Positions 44,412 through 54,333 of a DNA stretch of 64,000 nt are shown here, in pieces; the first letter of the stretch is position 1; every line of letters begins with the position of its first letter. The notes under the pieces are model-generated. The model did no database searches and was not told the DNA's origin. It was given only the letters and a program-made list of their open reading frames with translations. This DNA comes from Butyrivibrio sp. MB2005. Lineage in GTDB: Bacteria; Bacillota; Clostridia; Lachnospirales; Lachnospiraceae. The DNA lies in the NCBI RefSeq assembly GCF_000424285.1, contig NZ_AUJP01000016.1:1-64000 (forward strand), read 5' to 3'. The translations under genes were made by a program, and so were the position numbers.

Positions 44412-46184
44412 TTAATAAACCTCGTATACATAAATCACATAGGGTGATGATTCATCACTGTATGTGCCCTTTAGCGTAAGTTCTTTTTCCTTCGCATTGG
44501 ATATATCTATTCTGGAAAAGATATATCTGCAGCCAAGCTCCTTCAAAGCATCACTGTCGATGTAGATATCATTATCGGTAACACCGGTATAGCTTCTTGT
44601 AGCCATTACTATAGAATCATCTGTTCCCGAATAGAGATAGCACCTTGCTCCCCACTCATCAAAGTAGATTCTGGTGTTCTCCTTGCGGGAAAGTGCCGGC
44701 TCAATAACCTTTCTGAAGGCATCCTTATATTCCTGAGTGTAAAATCCAAGATATCCATCAATGGTAGATATTCCATTGTATTCAAGTACAGCGGGATGCA
44801 TTCCGTAGGCTGCCGACCAGTCATTCTCCGAATAATTAATATCGGACTTTATTATATCAAAAAGTTCCTCGGAATAGAATTCTCCATAGCTAAGTCTGTC
44901 CACTTCATGGCCTGTCTTTATCCTATAGGCAGTTCCGTAAGCAGTGTCATACAGATCGTTATAATGCTTTGATCCAATTAAAATCACAAATACCGCTATA
45001 ACAGGTATGATGGCAGAACCAAAGCTCAGTGCCTTCTTATAAACATCACTGCTGCTCACCCCTGCTGCCTTCGCCATTCGGTAGCAGATTATAAAAAGAG
45101 ATGCATACCACAAAAAGGGGCTAAAGAAGATGGTTCTGTTAAACTGCCAGCCCGTAAGAGGAGGAACAAGCGTTGCAACAAGATTCCTCATGGCCTCGCT
45201 ATAATATGCCCCATATACCGCGCTGTTAAATACTAAAAGCGCAGCAAACAGATTATAAACATCACTGAAAATCCCGCGAACATTCTTTTCACGAATATAT
45301 CTCACATTCAGGAAAACAAAGTAAATGATGCATATTGGCAAAACAAAATATGAATGGGCATCATCTGCATGCATCATGCCGTTTTTCCAAACATCAAAGG
45401 ACTCACCCAAAATCTGCGGAAGCGTCATACTGGCATCCTTCATGGAACTTCTGATCGTAACTTCATCAGAAAAGAGCATGGTTCCAAAAAGGCGATACTC
45501 TAAAATGGCAAAGCCTGCTGACAGCACCACAAGGCCGATGCAAAGAGGGATTGATAGCTTTTTATCTGCTATCCATCTCCATATTATGGCCAGCACCAGG
45601 TATCCAAGTATAAACATTCCAAAATAGGAAAAGTAGGAAACTACAGGGTATAAAAACAAAAGCACATAGTATTTAATGGCTTTTACCGATAAGCCCTCTT
45701 TGTAGATCCGCCTTAAGAGATAGATCACAAGGGGTATTGAAGCAAAGGGAATTCCAAAGGCAGGGAACAGATTGAGTATTCCGTATGCAAAACCGCAGAT
45801 ATATGCAGGAGCGTCACACTTAAGTCCAAAATCCTTTGCAAGCAGAATGCATGAAACAAGGCCTATAACAACCTTCAGAATATAGCCCAGAATATATGCC
45901 GTATAAGCGGGGAATATTTCGAACAACACTGAATAGAGATAGAACTCTCCCGGAAGATTATCTCTGCTGATCCCATGAAGAAATGGCACCAGTGCATCAC
46001 GAGCAAAAAACGTGTCAGTATTTTGCATCATCTTGTACTGTGCCATAAAAAGATCAAGATTATCGGGTATAGCAATATAGCTGTTTTCACCAACCACCAT
46101 GTACATGGTAAAAACAGCCATAATAAACAAAGTTATAAGCAGGATATACCATCTTGAAAGTATTTTTCCGGCAAAATCCTTCAC
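44412..46184 (-). CDS. polytopic membrane protein, GT-C-like
   Basis: The 590-aa protein has about eleven membrane helices. The first outer loop (AIPDNLDLFMAQYKMMQNTDTFF) carries acidic residues after helix 1, as in GT-C transferases that use lipid-linked sugars. A soluble C-terminal part (about 430-590) contains the NGISTIDGYLGFYTQEYK pattern seen in related clostridial glycan proteins. It is followed by a DPM-like enzyme that could supply its donor. The precise family was not identified. Confidence 0.78.
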   Translation of the reverse strand: MKDFAGKILSRWYILLITLFIMAVFTMYMVVGENSYIAIPDNLDLFMAQYKMMQNTDTFFARDALVPFLHGISRDNLPGEFYLYSVLFEIFPAYTAYILGYILKVVIGLVSCILLAKDFGLKCDAPAYICGFAYGILNLFPAFGIPFASIPLVIYLLRRIYKEGLSVKAIKYYVLLFLYPVVSYFSYFGMFILGYLVLAIIWRWIADKKLSIPLCIGLVVLSAGFAILEYRLFGTMLFSDEVTIRSSMKDASMTLPQILGESFDVWKNGMMHADDAHSYFVLPICIIYFVFLNVRYIREKNVRGIFSDVYNLFAALLVFNSAVYGAYYSEAMRNLVATLVPPLTGWQFNRTIFFSPFLWYASLFIICYRMAKAAGVSSSDVYKKALSFGSAIIPVIAVFVILIGSKHYNDLYDTAYGTAYRIKTGHEVDRLSYGEFYSEELFDIIKSDINYSENDWSAAYGMHPAVLEYNGISTIDGYLGFYTQEYKDAFRKVIEPALSRKENTRIYFDEWGARCYLYSGTDDSIVMATRSYTGVTDNDIYIDSDALKELGCRYIFSRIDISNAKEKELTLKGTYSDESSPYVIYVYEVY

Positions 46185-46198
46185 AATTACTCCTTAAA

Positions 46199-47194
46199 TC
46201 AGTCTTCCTTCTTGATGAGCTTCATTCTCTGCTGACCGCCAAGCTTGTTGGGATCTCTTCCCTCAAGAATAGCGTTAACCATAGTCATACGGAAGCCTGC
46301 ATCGATGAAATCGCAGTGCTTGCAGAAGGGCTCATTCTGACGACCGTTTGCAATCTTTCTTCTTACTTCCATGAACTTCTCTGAAGCCCAGCCTTCCTTA
46401 AGGCTTACCTTACTAAGATCGGCAAAATCAGTAACCTCATAGTTATCACAGCAGCAAAGACCAAGCTTACCGTTAGGCATGATCCACATATCTGTGAAGG
46501 GAAGAAGACATGTCTCCTTGATAACCTTCTCTGTGGCCTGCTTATTGGGTGCAGAGCCTGCTCTGTTTGTAAGGACTTCCTCTAAATATCTCATCTGAAT
46601 CTCGATATCAAGATCCTTAAACTCCTCGGGATTGGCCTTAACGTACTCATAAATCTCCTGAATATTGTCATGGAGCTTAAATTCCATGCTGTAGTTATTG
46701 ATAATGAGCTGATTGATGTAAGGCTTAATCTGCTTAACCTTATCAATTGTAAGGATAAGACCGTTGGTACTCATGAAAATGAAACTCTCAGGGAGCTTCT
46801 CTCTTGCGTACTTATGTCTCTCAACAATCTTGGTATCAAGCCAGGGCTCGTTATTACCATAAAGAGTAAGATGTCCCTTGTAGCCCCAGTCAGCCAGCTG
46901 ATCAATGATGTTCTTGTAAAGCTCATCATCAATCTTGCAAAGAGGTCTCTTCTCTGCATGTACATTTGCTGTACAGAATGCGCAGGTAGAGTTACATCTG
47001 TTGATGGTCTCGATATTAACAACATTGGGCATCGGCACCTCAGGTGCATTCATGAAGTAATCAATATACTTCTGCTGAGACTTATGTCTTGTGACAAACT
47101 GAAGCTTCAAATATGCTTCACTTGCAAGCATAGGAAAATGCTTTCTTGCAAACCATCCGAATTTACCCATGAAACTGTTTATCTTAATTGGCAT
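46199..47194 (-). CDS. radical SAM protein with SPASM-like C-terminal cysteines
   Basis: From the ATG at 47194 (MPIKINSFMGKF; upstream codons are the GGAGG site) the protein is about 331 aa. The 4Fe-4S motif CNSTCAFC is at about 67-74 in ETINRCNSTCAFCTANVH. A second cysteine group near the end (CLLPF, GLCCCDNY and CKHCDF) fits a SPASM-type auxiliary cluster. Such enzymes modify sugars, peptides or cofactors. In this cluster a sugar or lipid-linked glycan is a reasonable but unproven substrate. It begins the minus-strand run and has its own promoter. Confidence 0.88.
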   Translation of the reverse strand: MPIKINSFMGKFGWFARKHFPMLASEAYLKLQFVTRHKSQQKYIDYFMNAPEVPMPNVVNIETINRCNSTCAFCTANVHAEKRPLCKIDDELYKNIIDQLADWGYKGHLTLYGNNEPWLDTKIVERHKYAREKLPESFIFMSTNGLILTIDKVKQIKPYINQLIINNYSMEFKLHDNIQEIYEYVKANPEEFKDLDIEIQMRYLEEVLTNRAGSAPNKQATEKVIKETCLLPFTDMWIMPNGKLGLCCCDNYEVTDFADLSKVSLKEGWASEKFMEVRRKIANGRQNEPFCKHCDFIDAGFRMTMVNAILEGRDPNKLGGQQRMKLIKKED

Positions 47195-47228
47195 TATAAA
47201 ATCCTCCATAAATTGTCAAACAGAGTTT

Positions 47229-47237
47229 ATTATAGCA
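47229..47237 (-). promoter_or_regulatory. extended -10 promoter of the radical SAM gene
   Basis: On the minus strand TGCTATAAT is an extended -10 (TGn plus TATAAT) about 35 bp before the ATG at 47194, with no clear -35. It is divergent from the promoter at 47282. Confidence 0.6.
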
Positions 47238-47281
47238 CATGAATGTCAGATTTTGCTACTATAACGAAATTTGTTTTTAGT

Positions 47282-47310
47282 TTGACGGAAGGCCAGCTGT
47301 TTTCTATAAT
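47282..47310 (+). promoter_or_regulatory. promoter of the ArnT/PMT-like gene
   Basis: TTGACG (47282-47287), a 17-bp spacer and a perfect TATAAT (47305-47310) lie about 50 bp before the ATG at 47363. Confidence 0.8.
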
Positions 47311-47362
47311 TAATGGATATTAGAAATAAAATCCTTAGAAAAATCAAGCTTCGGAGCACACT

Positions 47363-49255
47363 ATGAGTAAAATAAACCTGTTATTTACTTTATTATATCT
47401 GGCTGCCTCTGGCGGATGTGTTGTTCTATGGTATAAGCGTGACAAAAGCAGCAGCTCTCAGATCAATATCTCAAATGTTTCATTTAATAAACTCTATACT
47501 ATTCTGCTTCCTATCGCAGTAGTGGTAGTGGGAGCTCTCCTTAGATTGTACAAACTTGGCGAAATTCCCATGGGTCTTCACCAGGATGAATCTTCTATAG
47601 GATATGAGGCTTACATTCTGTCCGCATTTGGCATCGACAGAAACGGCTTCAGGTTCCCGGTTTATCCCATAACCTACGGTTCAGGCGGCGGAAGTCCGCT
47701 TATGATCTACCTCAATGTGATTACCACATTCCTTTTTGGTTCAGGGGTCACAACACTTCGTGCATTACCGGCTGTTTTGGGGATCATTACACTTCCTCTG
47801 TTCTTCCTTACAATACAGAAGCTATCCTCAACCAGTATTAAAACCTCTGAAAACATAAACTCACTTCAGAATATAAACGGCGAATACGTCTGGATTCCGC
47901 TGGTTTCACTTTGCATCATCACCTTTAGTCCTTATCATCTGATGCTCTCAAGGTGGAGTCTTGACAGTAACACCACACCTTTCTGGATTATCCTGGCACT
48001 TTTCCTTTTTGCTCAGGGAATGACCCTTCAGAAGGATTTTTCCTCCTTCGAAAATGTGGGAACACTTTTCCAGACAAGAGATAAAAAGAAAAGGCAGGTT
48101 CTTAGCTCATCTGATGTAAAGGCCACAGTTATCTTTGCGTTGTCAGCCATCTGCTATGCATTATCGCTCTACAGCTACGGCGCAACCACCATAATTATAC
48201 CGATTCATCTTTTGATAATATCCATATTCTGCGTAAAAACAGGTCGTATGACACCTTTCCAGATGATCCTCGGCATTATACTGTTTATTCTGGCATCAAT
48301 GCCGCTGATCCTATTCTATGCAGTAAGCTTTTTCGGACTTCCGCAGATCGTAACACAGGTATTTACAATAAATGCTCTTACCGCAAAAAGATCCGTATTT
48401 GCCTCCGGTTCAGGCTTTATGCTGGCCATCGCAAAGAGCTTTATTACCATGGTTAAGAATCTGACTGTAGGTAACTCATCTGAGCAGATTCTAAACTATA
48501 TACCGGGCTATGCTCCGCTGTTTACCTTTGCTTTTCCTATGACCATCATAGGCATTATCGCAAGCTTTATAAGAGCAAAACGCGGTGAATGCATGGATAT
48601 CTTCATAATAAGCTTATTTGTACCGGCATTTATCTTCGGGCTCTTTGTTGAGGAAGATATAAACAGAATGGTGGTACTCTTCATACCTGCCATGTATTTT
48701 CTTGCAAGAGGATATATTTTTACCACATCAGAATTCATTTTGATAGAGAAATCTACAGCAAGTAAGGCTATACATGCTATGATGATAGCCTGCAAGGCCG
48801 TGGCACCTGCCATATTCTTTATAGGCGCCGTTCTATTCATAAAGACATATTTTGGCGAGTACAACAAAATGAGTGCTGAGGCCTTCATGCCGGGCTATGG
48901 TGAAGCCTGCAGCTATGCAAACGAAGCCGCAGCTGATGATAAGGTTATTTACTCGACCTACTCGCACTTATCAGCGCCATACATGGTTGCCCTGTATTAC
49001 ACAAAGACATCACCTTATGAATTTATGGAAACCGTTCACTACAGGGATGATAACTCAGAATTTAGAATCGCAGACTCATTTGGAAAATTCGTATTTAGTC
49101 TGCCGGAGGATTTTGATAAAGCCTTTGGCTCCTACCTTGATGATGGAAACATTTTCATCCTGCATAGAGACGATATCGCAGAAAATGAGATAGATACAGA
49201 TAATTCCAAATACAAATTCTCATATTTCGGGAATTTCGTTGTGGTAACAAACTAA
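47363..49255 (+). CDS. ArnT/PMT-like GT-C membrane glycosyltransferase
   Basis: The 630-aa protein has about twelve membrane helices. The first outer loop has RLYKLGEIPMGLHQDESSIGYEAY with the Asp-Glu pair (D75, E76) that is the mark of protein mannosyltransferase and ArnT-like GT-C enzymes. A soluble C-terminal domain follows (from about 510; YSTYSHLSAPYMVALYY). It would take a sugar from a polyprenyl-phosphate donor and attach it outside the cell. It is the only plus-strand gene between 8 and 54 kb. Confidence 0.85.
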   Translation: MSKINLLFTLLYLAASGGCVVLWYKRDKSSSSQINISNVSFNKLYTILLPIAVVVVGALLRLYKLGEIPMGLHQDESSIGYEAYILSAFGIDRNGFRFPVYPITYGSGGGSPLMIYLNVITTFLFGSGVTTLRALPAVLGIITLPLFFLTIQKLSSTSIKTSENINSLQNINGEYVWIPLVSLCIITFSPYHLMLSRWSLDSNTTPFWIILALFLFAQGMTLQKDFSSFENVGTLFQTRDKKKRQVLSSSDVKATVIFALSAICYALSLYSYGATTIIIPIHLLIISIFCVKTGRMTPFQMILGIILFILASMPLILFYAVSFFGLPQIVTQVFTINALTAKRSVFASGSGFMLAIAKSFITMVKNLTVGNSSEQILNYIPGYAPLFTFAFPMTIIGIIASFIRAKRGECMDIFIISLFVPAFIFGLFVEEDINRMVVLFIPAMYFLARGYIFTTSEFILIEKSTASKAIHAMMIACKAVAPAIFFIGAVLFIKTYFGEYNKMSAEAFMPGYGEACSYANEAAADDKVIYSTYSHLSAPYMVALYYTKTSPYEFMETVHYRDDNSEFRIADSFGKFVFSLPEDFDKAFGSYLDDGNIFILHRDDIAENEIDTDNSKYKFSYFGNFVVVTN

Positions 49256-49267
49256 ACAATAAAAACT

Positions 49268-49302
49268 TAAAGGCAGCCCGGATTCAGGCTGCCTTATTTT
49301 TT
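49268..49302. terminator. bidirectional terminator, containing the stop codon of the convergent gene
   Basis: AAGGCAGCC and GGCTGCCTT form a 9-bp stem around an 8-nt loop, followed by ATTTTTT on the plus strand and an A-rich flank for the minus strand. The stop codon of the gene at 49284 lies in the loop. Confidence 0.88.
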
Positions 49303-50465
49303 GCAAATGCTTTAAATACGTAGAATACAAAATAGCCATAGGCAGCAATCTCTGCCAGAGATATGGGTATCATTGAAATACTGTACTGTCCAAAGAGCAC
49401 TATCACATATACCAGAAGCGAGCAGATATTCATTACAAGAACTATGGGCCAAAGCTCACGCTTTACGAAGGCACACACAGCTGTCATAAGAAGAACTATG
49501 GCATAGTCATATCTCTCATGCATTCCAGGAAGGAACATGGTGCAGGTCCATGCCATCAAAAGTCCGAACATGATGGCATTTTCTTTTTGCTGTAAAAAAT
49601 CCCTCTTACGATAGGCATATATTACAAGTCCAAGGAGAATTCCCGCTGTAAGCGCTATGGCAGGAAGCTTTAAATACTCATCAAGATTATCCAGCCCAAA
49701 GTTGTAGATATTTGGATAGTAGGAAACCATGCCGTAGCCTTCTGTTGTGGTCTCCTGAGTCTGTGACATGTAGGCAAAATAGGTGTCCCTTATGCCCTTT
49801 TTACAAAGAACTGAGGGAAGACCCATAATCAGATACATAACAGGAATCCATGCAAATTCAAGGATACTAAAGCCCTTCTTTACCAGATAGATCATAAAAA
49901 AGAAGGGTACAAATAAAATCGCCTGAAGCTTGAAGCCAAAGGATATGGCAAAAAAGATAAATGCAGCTCTGTACTGATCCTTTAAAAGGTAATATATGGC
50001 GATTACGATAAATACCACGTAAATTGCATCGCACTGCTTCCAAAGGGCTCCGTTAAACATAACAAAGGGCAGTAAAAGCGAAAGCGCTGCGGCAAAATTA
50101 GCTTTTGTTTCAGCTTCCTCCTGCAAAACTCCTCGCTCGCCCAAAAGAAAGATTACGATTTTCCTGATATAAACTGCGCTTACAATCTCTGCAATAAAGG
50201 AAAAGATAGCTAACGGAATGTACGGCTCACAGGGTAAAAGCGAGCAGATAGCGTACATGATATTATAGGGCACATAGTAGTCCCCTATGTTTTTGCCAAG
50301 TCCTGTGAGAATGCCATATTCTCTGTAGGCATTAACCCAGGGAAGATAATAGGAATTATAATCCGGGGAAAGCGTAACCTCCGGAATCATGATAAGCCTT
50401 GCCACTACTGCTATCAGAAGCATTACGGCAAGAGCTACCCTTTCTAAAGTTCTATTTTTGTTCAA
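49284..50465 (-). CDS. GT-C/GT87-like membrane glycosyltransferase
   Basis: The 393-aa protein has about ten membrane helices. The first outer loop reads MIPEVTLSPDYNSYYLPWVNAYREYGILTGL with an acidic residue in SPDY, as in mannosyltransferases that use polyprenyl-phosphate sugars. The segment FGFKLQAILFVPFFF, the MHERYDYAIVLL loop and the LWKQCDAIYVVFI helix fit the same group. Its last three codons and stop lie within the terminator. It follows the 521-aa membrane gene by 18 nt. Confidence 0.82.
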   Translation of the reverse strand: MNKNRTLERVALAVMLLIAVVARLIMIPEVTLSPDYNSYYLPWVNAYREYGILTGLGKNIGDYYVPYNIMYAICSLLPCEPYIPLAIFSFIAEIVSAVYIRKIVIFLLGERGVLQEEAETKANFAAALSLLLPFVMFNGALWKQCDAIYVVFIVIAIYYLLKDQYRAAFIFFAISFGFKLQAILFVPFFFMIYLVKKGFSILEFAWIPVMYLIMGLPSVLCKKGIRDTYFAYMSQTQETTTEGYGMVSYYPNIYNFGLDNLDEYLKLPAIALTAGILLGLVIYAYRKRDFLQQKENAIMFGLLMAWTCTMFLPGMHERYDYAIVLLMTAVCAFVKRELWPIVLVMNICSLLVYVIVLFGQYSISMIPISLAEIAAYGYFVFYVFKAFAKNKAA

Positions 50466-50483
50466 AAGGTATGAACCTCCACG

Positions 50484-52049
50484 TCAGTTTGTCTTATCAA
50501 GAACCACAGAATCTTTGTGATAATACTCAGCTACTGCATTATTAAGCCAGTCAGAAGCATCATCCGTTATATCAGAAAAATAAAGAAGCTCAGGTTTTAC
50601 GGAATAGGGCTTAAGTTTAACATCTTTAACGGAATCATCCTTAAGAACCTTAAGTCTTTCCTTAAATTCAGCCTTGTAGGTTCCTGCTTTCCCTGTTGCC
50701 AGATCATAAACAGCGGAAGTTCCTGTGTAAACATGGGGATCAGCCTTAATAGCAAAGCATGAACCAACCACAAAGATAAGAGTAACAAATACATACACGC
50801 CCTGGAAATCCTTGAACGAAGATACTTTTACATGAACTATCACCCATCCGCAAAGATATCCAACCAGCAGTATCAGCAAAAGCATGCCCTGCATATAGTA
50901 GATTCCCTGAATTCTGCCTGCGATGATATTGCCTGTGGCATAAAGAGGTGGCGTGATATTGGCAGAAGCAAGAAGAATAGCAAAAGCGCCAAAAAGTACA
51001 GGATGCTCAAACTTATAGAACTTCCTGATCTTGCCGGCAGCCTTCCACAAAAAAGGCACAAGGAGTGCTAACATAAACATAACAGGGAATGTAAGCCACT
51101 CTCCAAACATCCTTTCAAGAGTGTAGTAGATGGATATAAGAACCGTTTTAACAGGACCAAAGAAGGTTTCCTTGGATCTGACTGAATTACCAGGAGCAAC
51201 CACTGAGCAGATAAATCCTACTATCATGAATATCGAAGGCATAACAAGCTTTCTCACAGAAGAAAGCTTCAGACAGATAGCTGTCAGCTTATAGCGGCTC
51301 ATATTGAACTTCCTGTCAGCATCAGCCCCGTCAAATACGCTGTAATAGACAGCTATAAATAAAATACAAGCAGATATTATTGCCATGCTGAGGGCTGTCA
51401 TATAATTTGCGCCTCCAAGCAAAAAGCCAAGAAGCGAAATCAGAAGCTTTGCATAAAGCTTTGTATCGACATCCGTTGCAAGCTTTATCATAAGCCCAAG
51501 CCACAGAAGGGACAGTGAAAACATAAACATATAGTTTATAGCTCCGCTATACCAGAAAAAACTCTCGCAGCGGGCATTTACAGGCAGCGTATGGAGAAGG
51601 ATCGCATAGGTGATACTTGTTATGCATCCTGTTATATCATTGCCAAGACGAAGAGTCTTTGTAAGGAGCTGCCTCATGAAAAACCAAAGTCCAAAGGAAA
51701 ACATCATCAGAATACCGAAGGTTCCAAGGAAATAAAGACTCTCATGAAAAACACTGGGTGCAAGTGCTGTAAGAGCATCTGAAAAGAAATAACCGGTCCA
51801 GTTCATGTAGTACCAATATCCCATGTATATGCCCTTAAAAATGGCCGCAAAAACGCTGCCCGACTCCAGGAAAGCCTCATGAACCTCAAAGGCCATACTA
51901 AAATCGTCAGCAGCAGGGACATTGAAAAGAGCAATCAAAAAGACAGGGATAACAGCTATTATGTTACCGACAAACAGTGCTATCCGCAGCTTTCTGACGC
52001 CTTCCTTCATTTTGAACTTATCATTTTCGATTGAAATTATTTCCCCCAT
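50484..52049 (-). CDS. polytopic membrane protein, GT-C-like, uncharacterised
   Basis: The 521-aa protein has about eleven membrane helices. The first outer loop reads NVPAADDFSMAFEVHEAF with an AADDF motif, again an Asp pair after helix 1. WYYMNWTGYFFSDAL and CESFFWYSGAINYMF follow. This looks like a clostridial membrane glycosyltransferase or glycan-modifying family of unknown specificity. It lies 8 nt from the DegT aminotransferase gene and 18 nt from a GT-C gene, so these three form a transcription unit. Confidence 0.78.
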   Translation of the reverse strand: MGEIISIENDKFKMKEGVRKLRIALFVGNIIAVIPVFLIALFNVPAADDFSMAFEVHEAFLESGSVFAAIFKGIYMGYWYYMNWTGYFFSDALTALAPSVFHESLYFLGTFGILMMFSFGLWFFMRQLLTKTLRLGNDITGCITSITYAILLHTLPVNARCESFFWYSGAINYMFMFSLSLLWLGLMIKLATDVDTKLYAKLLISLLGFLLGGANYMTALSMAIISACILFIAVYYSVFDGADADRKFNMSRYKLTAICLKLSSVRKLVMPSIFMIVGFICSVVAPGNSVRSKETFFGPVKTVLISIYYTLERMFGEWLTFPVMFMLALLVPFLWKAAGKIRKFYKFEHPVLFGAFAILLASANITPPLYATGNIIAGRIQGIYYMQGMLLLILLVGYLCGWVIVHVKVSSFKDFQGVYVFVTLIFVVGSCFAIKADPHVYTGTSAVYDLATGKAGTYKAEFKERLKVLKDDSVKDVKLKPYSVKPELLYFSDITDDASDWLNNAVAEYYHKDSVVLDKTN

Positions 52050-52057
52050 TAAGATTC

Positions 52058-53164
52058 TTACTCCGCTCTGAATGAATTCAAACGATCAATCACATAATCC
52101 ATCTCTTCATCCGTCATTCCTGCATAGATAGGAAGTGACAGAACCTCATCGGCGCAGCTCTCGGTTATAGGGAAGTCTCCCCTCTTAAATCCAAGATACT
52201 CGTAGGCCTGTGAAAGATGAGGCGGTATCGGATAATGAATAATTGTTGTTATGTTATTATCTGCAAGATAAGTCATAAGCTCATCTCTGTACTTAGGTAC
52301 TCTTATTACATACTGATGCCATACGCTGGTGGCACCATCTGCAACCTCAGGCTTAATGAAAAGAGGATTGGTAATACCTTCTGCGTAGCGCTTAGCTATC
52401 TGGGTACGCTCCTCTGTAATCTCCTGAATATACTTAAGCCTAACTCTTAAAAGTCCTGCCTGCATCTCATCAAGTCTTGAGTTGGCACCAACAACCATGT
52501 TGTGGTATCTCTTCTCGCTTCCGTAGTTGCGATAGATCTTCATAAGTCTTGCAAGCTCGGGATCATCTGTGGTAATAGCTCCGGCATCACCAAAAGCTCC
52601 CATATTCTTGGAAGGATAGAAAGAAAAACATCCGATATCACCAAAGCTGCCTGTCATTTTCCCATTAAAGCATGCTCCGTGGGACTGGGCACAGTCCTCA
52701 ACAAGTCTGAGATTGTACTTTTTGCAAAGCTCTGTAACCTTGTCCATGCGGGCTGCCTGTCCATAAAGATGAACAACCAGGATTGCCTTTGTCTTATCAG
52801 TTATCTTCTCTTCTATTTTATCAACATCTATCTGATAATGCTCATCAGGCTCAACAAAAACCGGTGTGGCATCGTTAATGGTTATACCCATAACGCTTGC
52901 TATATATGTATTACCCTGAACGATTACCTCATCGCCCTTACCAATTCCAAGAACCCTGAAAGCGAGCCAAAGGGCATCAAGTCCGCTGGCAAGTCCTACG
53001 CTGTACTTTGTTCCAACATAAGAAGCAAATTCTTCCTCAAAGCTCTCAACCTCTTTTCCGAGGATGTACCAGCCTGAGCGGAGAACATCAAGGGCCTTCT
53101 GTTCATATTCTTCCTGATGGCGCATGAAACCTCTGTCCATGCGGCTCTGCATTATTTTATCCAT
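52058..53164 (-). CDS. DegT/DnrJ/EryC1 PLP-dependent sugar aminotransferase (FdtB/QdtB-like)
   Basis: The protein of about 368 aa makes an amino sugar nucleotide from a keto sugar. It has RHQEEYEQKALDVLRSGWYILGKEVESFEEEFA, the VGLASGLDALWLAFRVLGIGKGDEVIVQGNTYIAS cofactor region, VEDCAQSHGA and the PLP lysine in SFYPSKNMGAFGDAGA (K189 counted from the GTG at 53173). I prefer the ATG at 53164 because AAGG is 8 nt before it. The sequence style resembles dTDP-3-keto-6-deoxyhexose 3-aminotransferases, which would use the RfbB product after a ketoisomerase. No such isomerase is in the window. Confidence 0.9.
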   Translation of the reverse strand: MDKIMQSRMDRGFMRHQEEYEQKALDVLRSGWYILGKEVESFEEEFASYVGTKYSVGLASGLDALWLAFRVLGIGKGDEVIVQGNTYIASVMGITINDATPVFVEPDEHYQIDVDKIEEKITDKTKAILVVHLYGQAARMDKVTELCKKYNLRLVEDCAQSHGACFNGKMTGSFGDIGCFSFYPSKNMGAFGDAGAITTDDPELARLMKIYRNYGSEKRYHNMVVGANSRLDEMQAGLLRVRLKYIQEITEERTQIAKRYAEGITNPLFIKPEVADGATSVWHQYVIRVPKYRDELMTYLADNNITTIIHYPIPPHLSQAYEYLGFKRGDFPITESCADEVLSLPIYAGMTDEEMDYVIDRLNSFRAE

Positions 53165-53241
53165 TGATAACACCTTTAATCTTTACATATAGTGAACTAT
53201 ATCAGTTCTAAATTGTCCCTATACGGGATAGCTACGCCTTC

Positions 53242-54297
53242 TTAAGCGTCTCTTCTTTTTACGTATCCTGCATACCAGTCTACGAAGTTGTGAATACCTT
53301 CCTTAAGAGGTGTGTCAGGCTTAAAGTCGAAGTCATTCATAAGATCCTCAACATCAGCAAAGGTAGCCTCTACGTCACCTGCCTGCATGGGAAGAAGTTC
53401 TCTGTGTGCCTCAAAATCAAAATCCTTGGGAAGAAGATCATGAGCAACCAGCTCCTTCTGAAGAAGATCAACAAAGTCCATAAGATTCTCAGGGCTGTGG
53501 TTACCGATATTGTAAACCTTATAGCGATTACCCTTCTCATCTTCATCAGGCTTGTGCTGCATTACATTAACAACACCCGTTACTATATCATCAACATAGG
53601 TAAAGTCTCTCTTGCAGTTACCATAGTTAAAGATCTGAATCTTATCGCCTCTAAGAAGCTTATCAGCAAAGAGGAAAAGAGCCATATCAGGTCTTCCCAT
53701 AGGTCCGTATACTGTGAAGAATCTAAGACCTGTTGTAGCCATTCCATAGAGGTTACTGTAGGAATAAGCAAAAAGCTCGTTAGACTTCTTGGTTGCAGCA
53801 TAAAGTGAAAGCGGGTGATCAACCTGGTCCTTGGTGCTGAAAGGAAGCTTGGTGTTTCCGCCATATACGGATGAGCTTGAAGCATATACGAGGTGCTCTA
53901 CCTTGGGCTCTGAATGTCTGCAAGCCTCAAGAATATTGAAAAATCCGATAACGTTAGCCTCGATATAAGCATCGGGGTGCTCGATTGAGTATCTTACACC
54001 TGCCTGAGCAGCCAGATTTACTACAACTGCTGGCTTATACTTTGCAAATACCTCATCAACTGCAGCCTTATCAGCAATATCACCCTTAACAAAAGTGAAA
54101 TCCGGATATTTTGAGAGCTTCTCAAGACGTTCCTCCTTTAGGCGAACGTCGTAGTAATCATTTACATTGTCGTAGCCAATAACCTTTATATCCTTAAACT
54201 CCTCAAGAAGCCTTGTGGACAAGTGTGAGCCAATAAAGCCTGCAGCACCTGTAACAAGTACTGTCTTACCTTCTAAAGAAACGTTTCTCTCTTTCAT
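53242..54297 (-). CDS. NAD-dependent UDP-glucuronate 4-epimerase-like SDR enzyme
   Basis: From the ATG at 54297 (AAGGAG upstream) the protein is about 351 aa: MKERNVSLEGKTVLVTGAAGFIGSHLSTRLL, then NVNDYYDVRLKEERL, NLAAQAGVRYSIEHPDAYIEAN, YASSSSVYGGNTKLPFS and the YAATKKSNE catalytic pair. FRFFTVYGPMGRPDMALFLF is typical of the UDP-GlcA to UDP-GalA epimerase group (LpsL/Cap1J). A longer N terminus is possible in frame but carries no ribosome site. A galacturonate-containing glycan is therefore likely. Confidence 0.9.
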   Translation of the reverse strand: MKERNVSLEGKTVLVTGAAGFIGSHLSTRLLEEFKDIKVIGYDNVNDYYDVRLKEERLEKLSKYPDFTFVKGDIADKAAVDEVFAKYKPAVVVNLAAQAGVRYSIEHPDAYIEANVIGFFNILEACRHSEPKVEHLVYASSSSVYGGNTKLPFSTKDQVDHPLSLYAATKKSNELFAYSYSNLYGMATTGLRFFTVYGPMGRPDMALFLFADKLLRGDKIQIFNYGNCKRDFTYVDDIVTGVVNVMQHKPDEDEKGNRYKVYNIGNHSPENLMDFVDLLQKELVAHDLLPKDFDFEAHRELLPMQAGDVEATFADVEDLMNDFDFKPDTPLKEGIHNFVDWYAGYVKRRDA

Positions 54298-54333
54298 AAT
54301 ATTAATACTCCTTTGTAGATATGGTATAATCCG

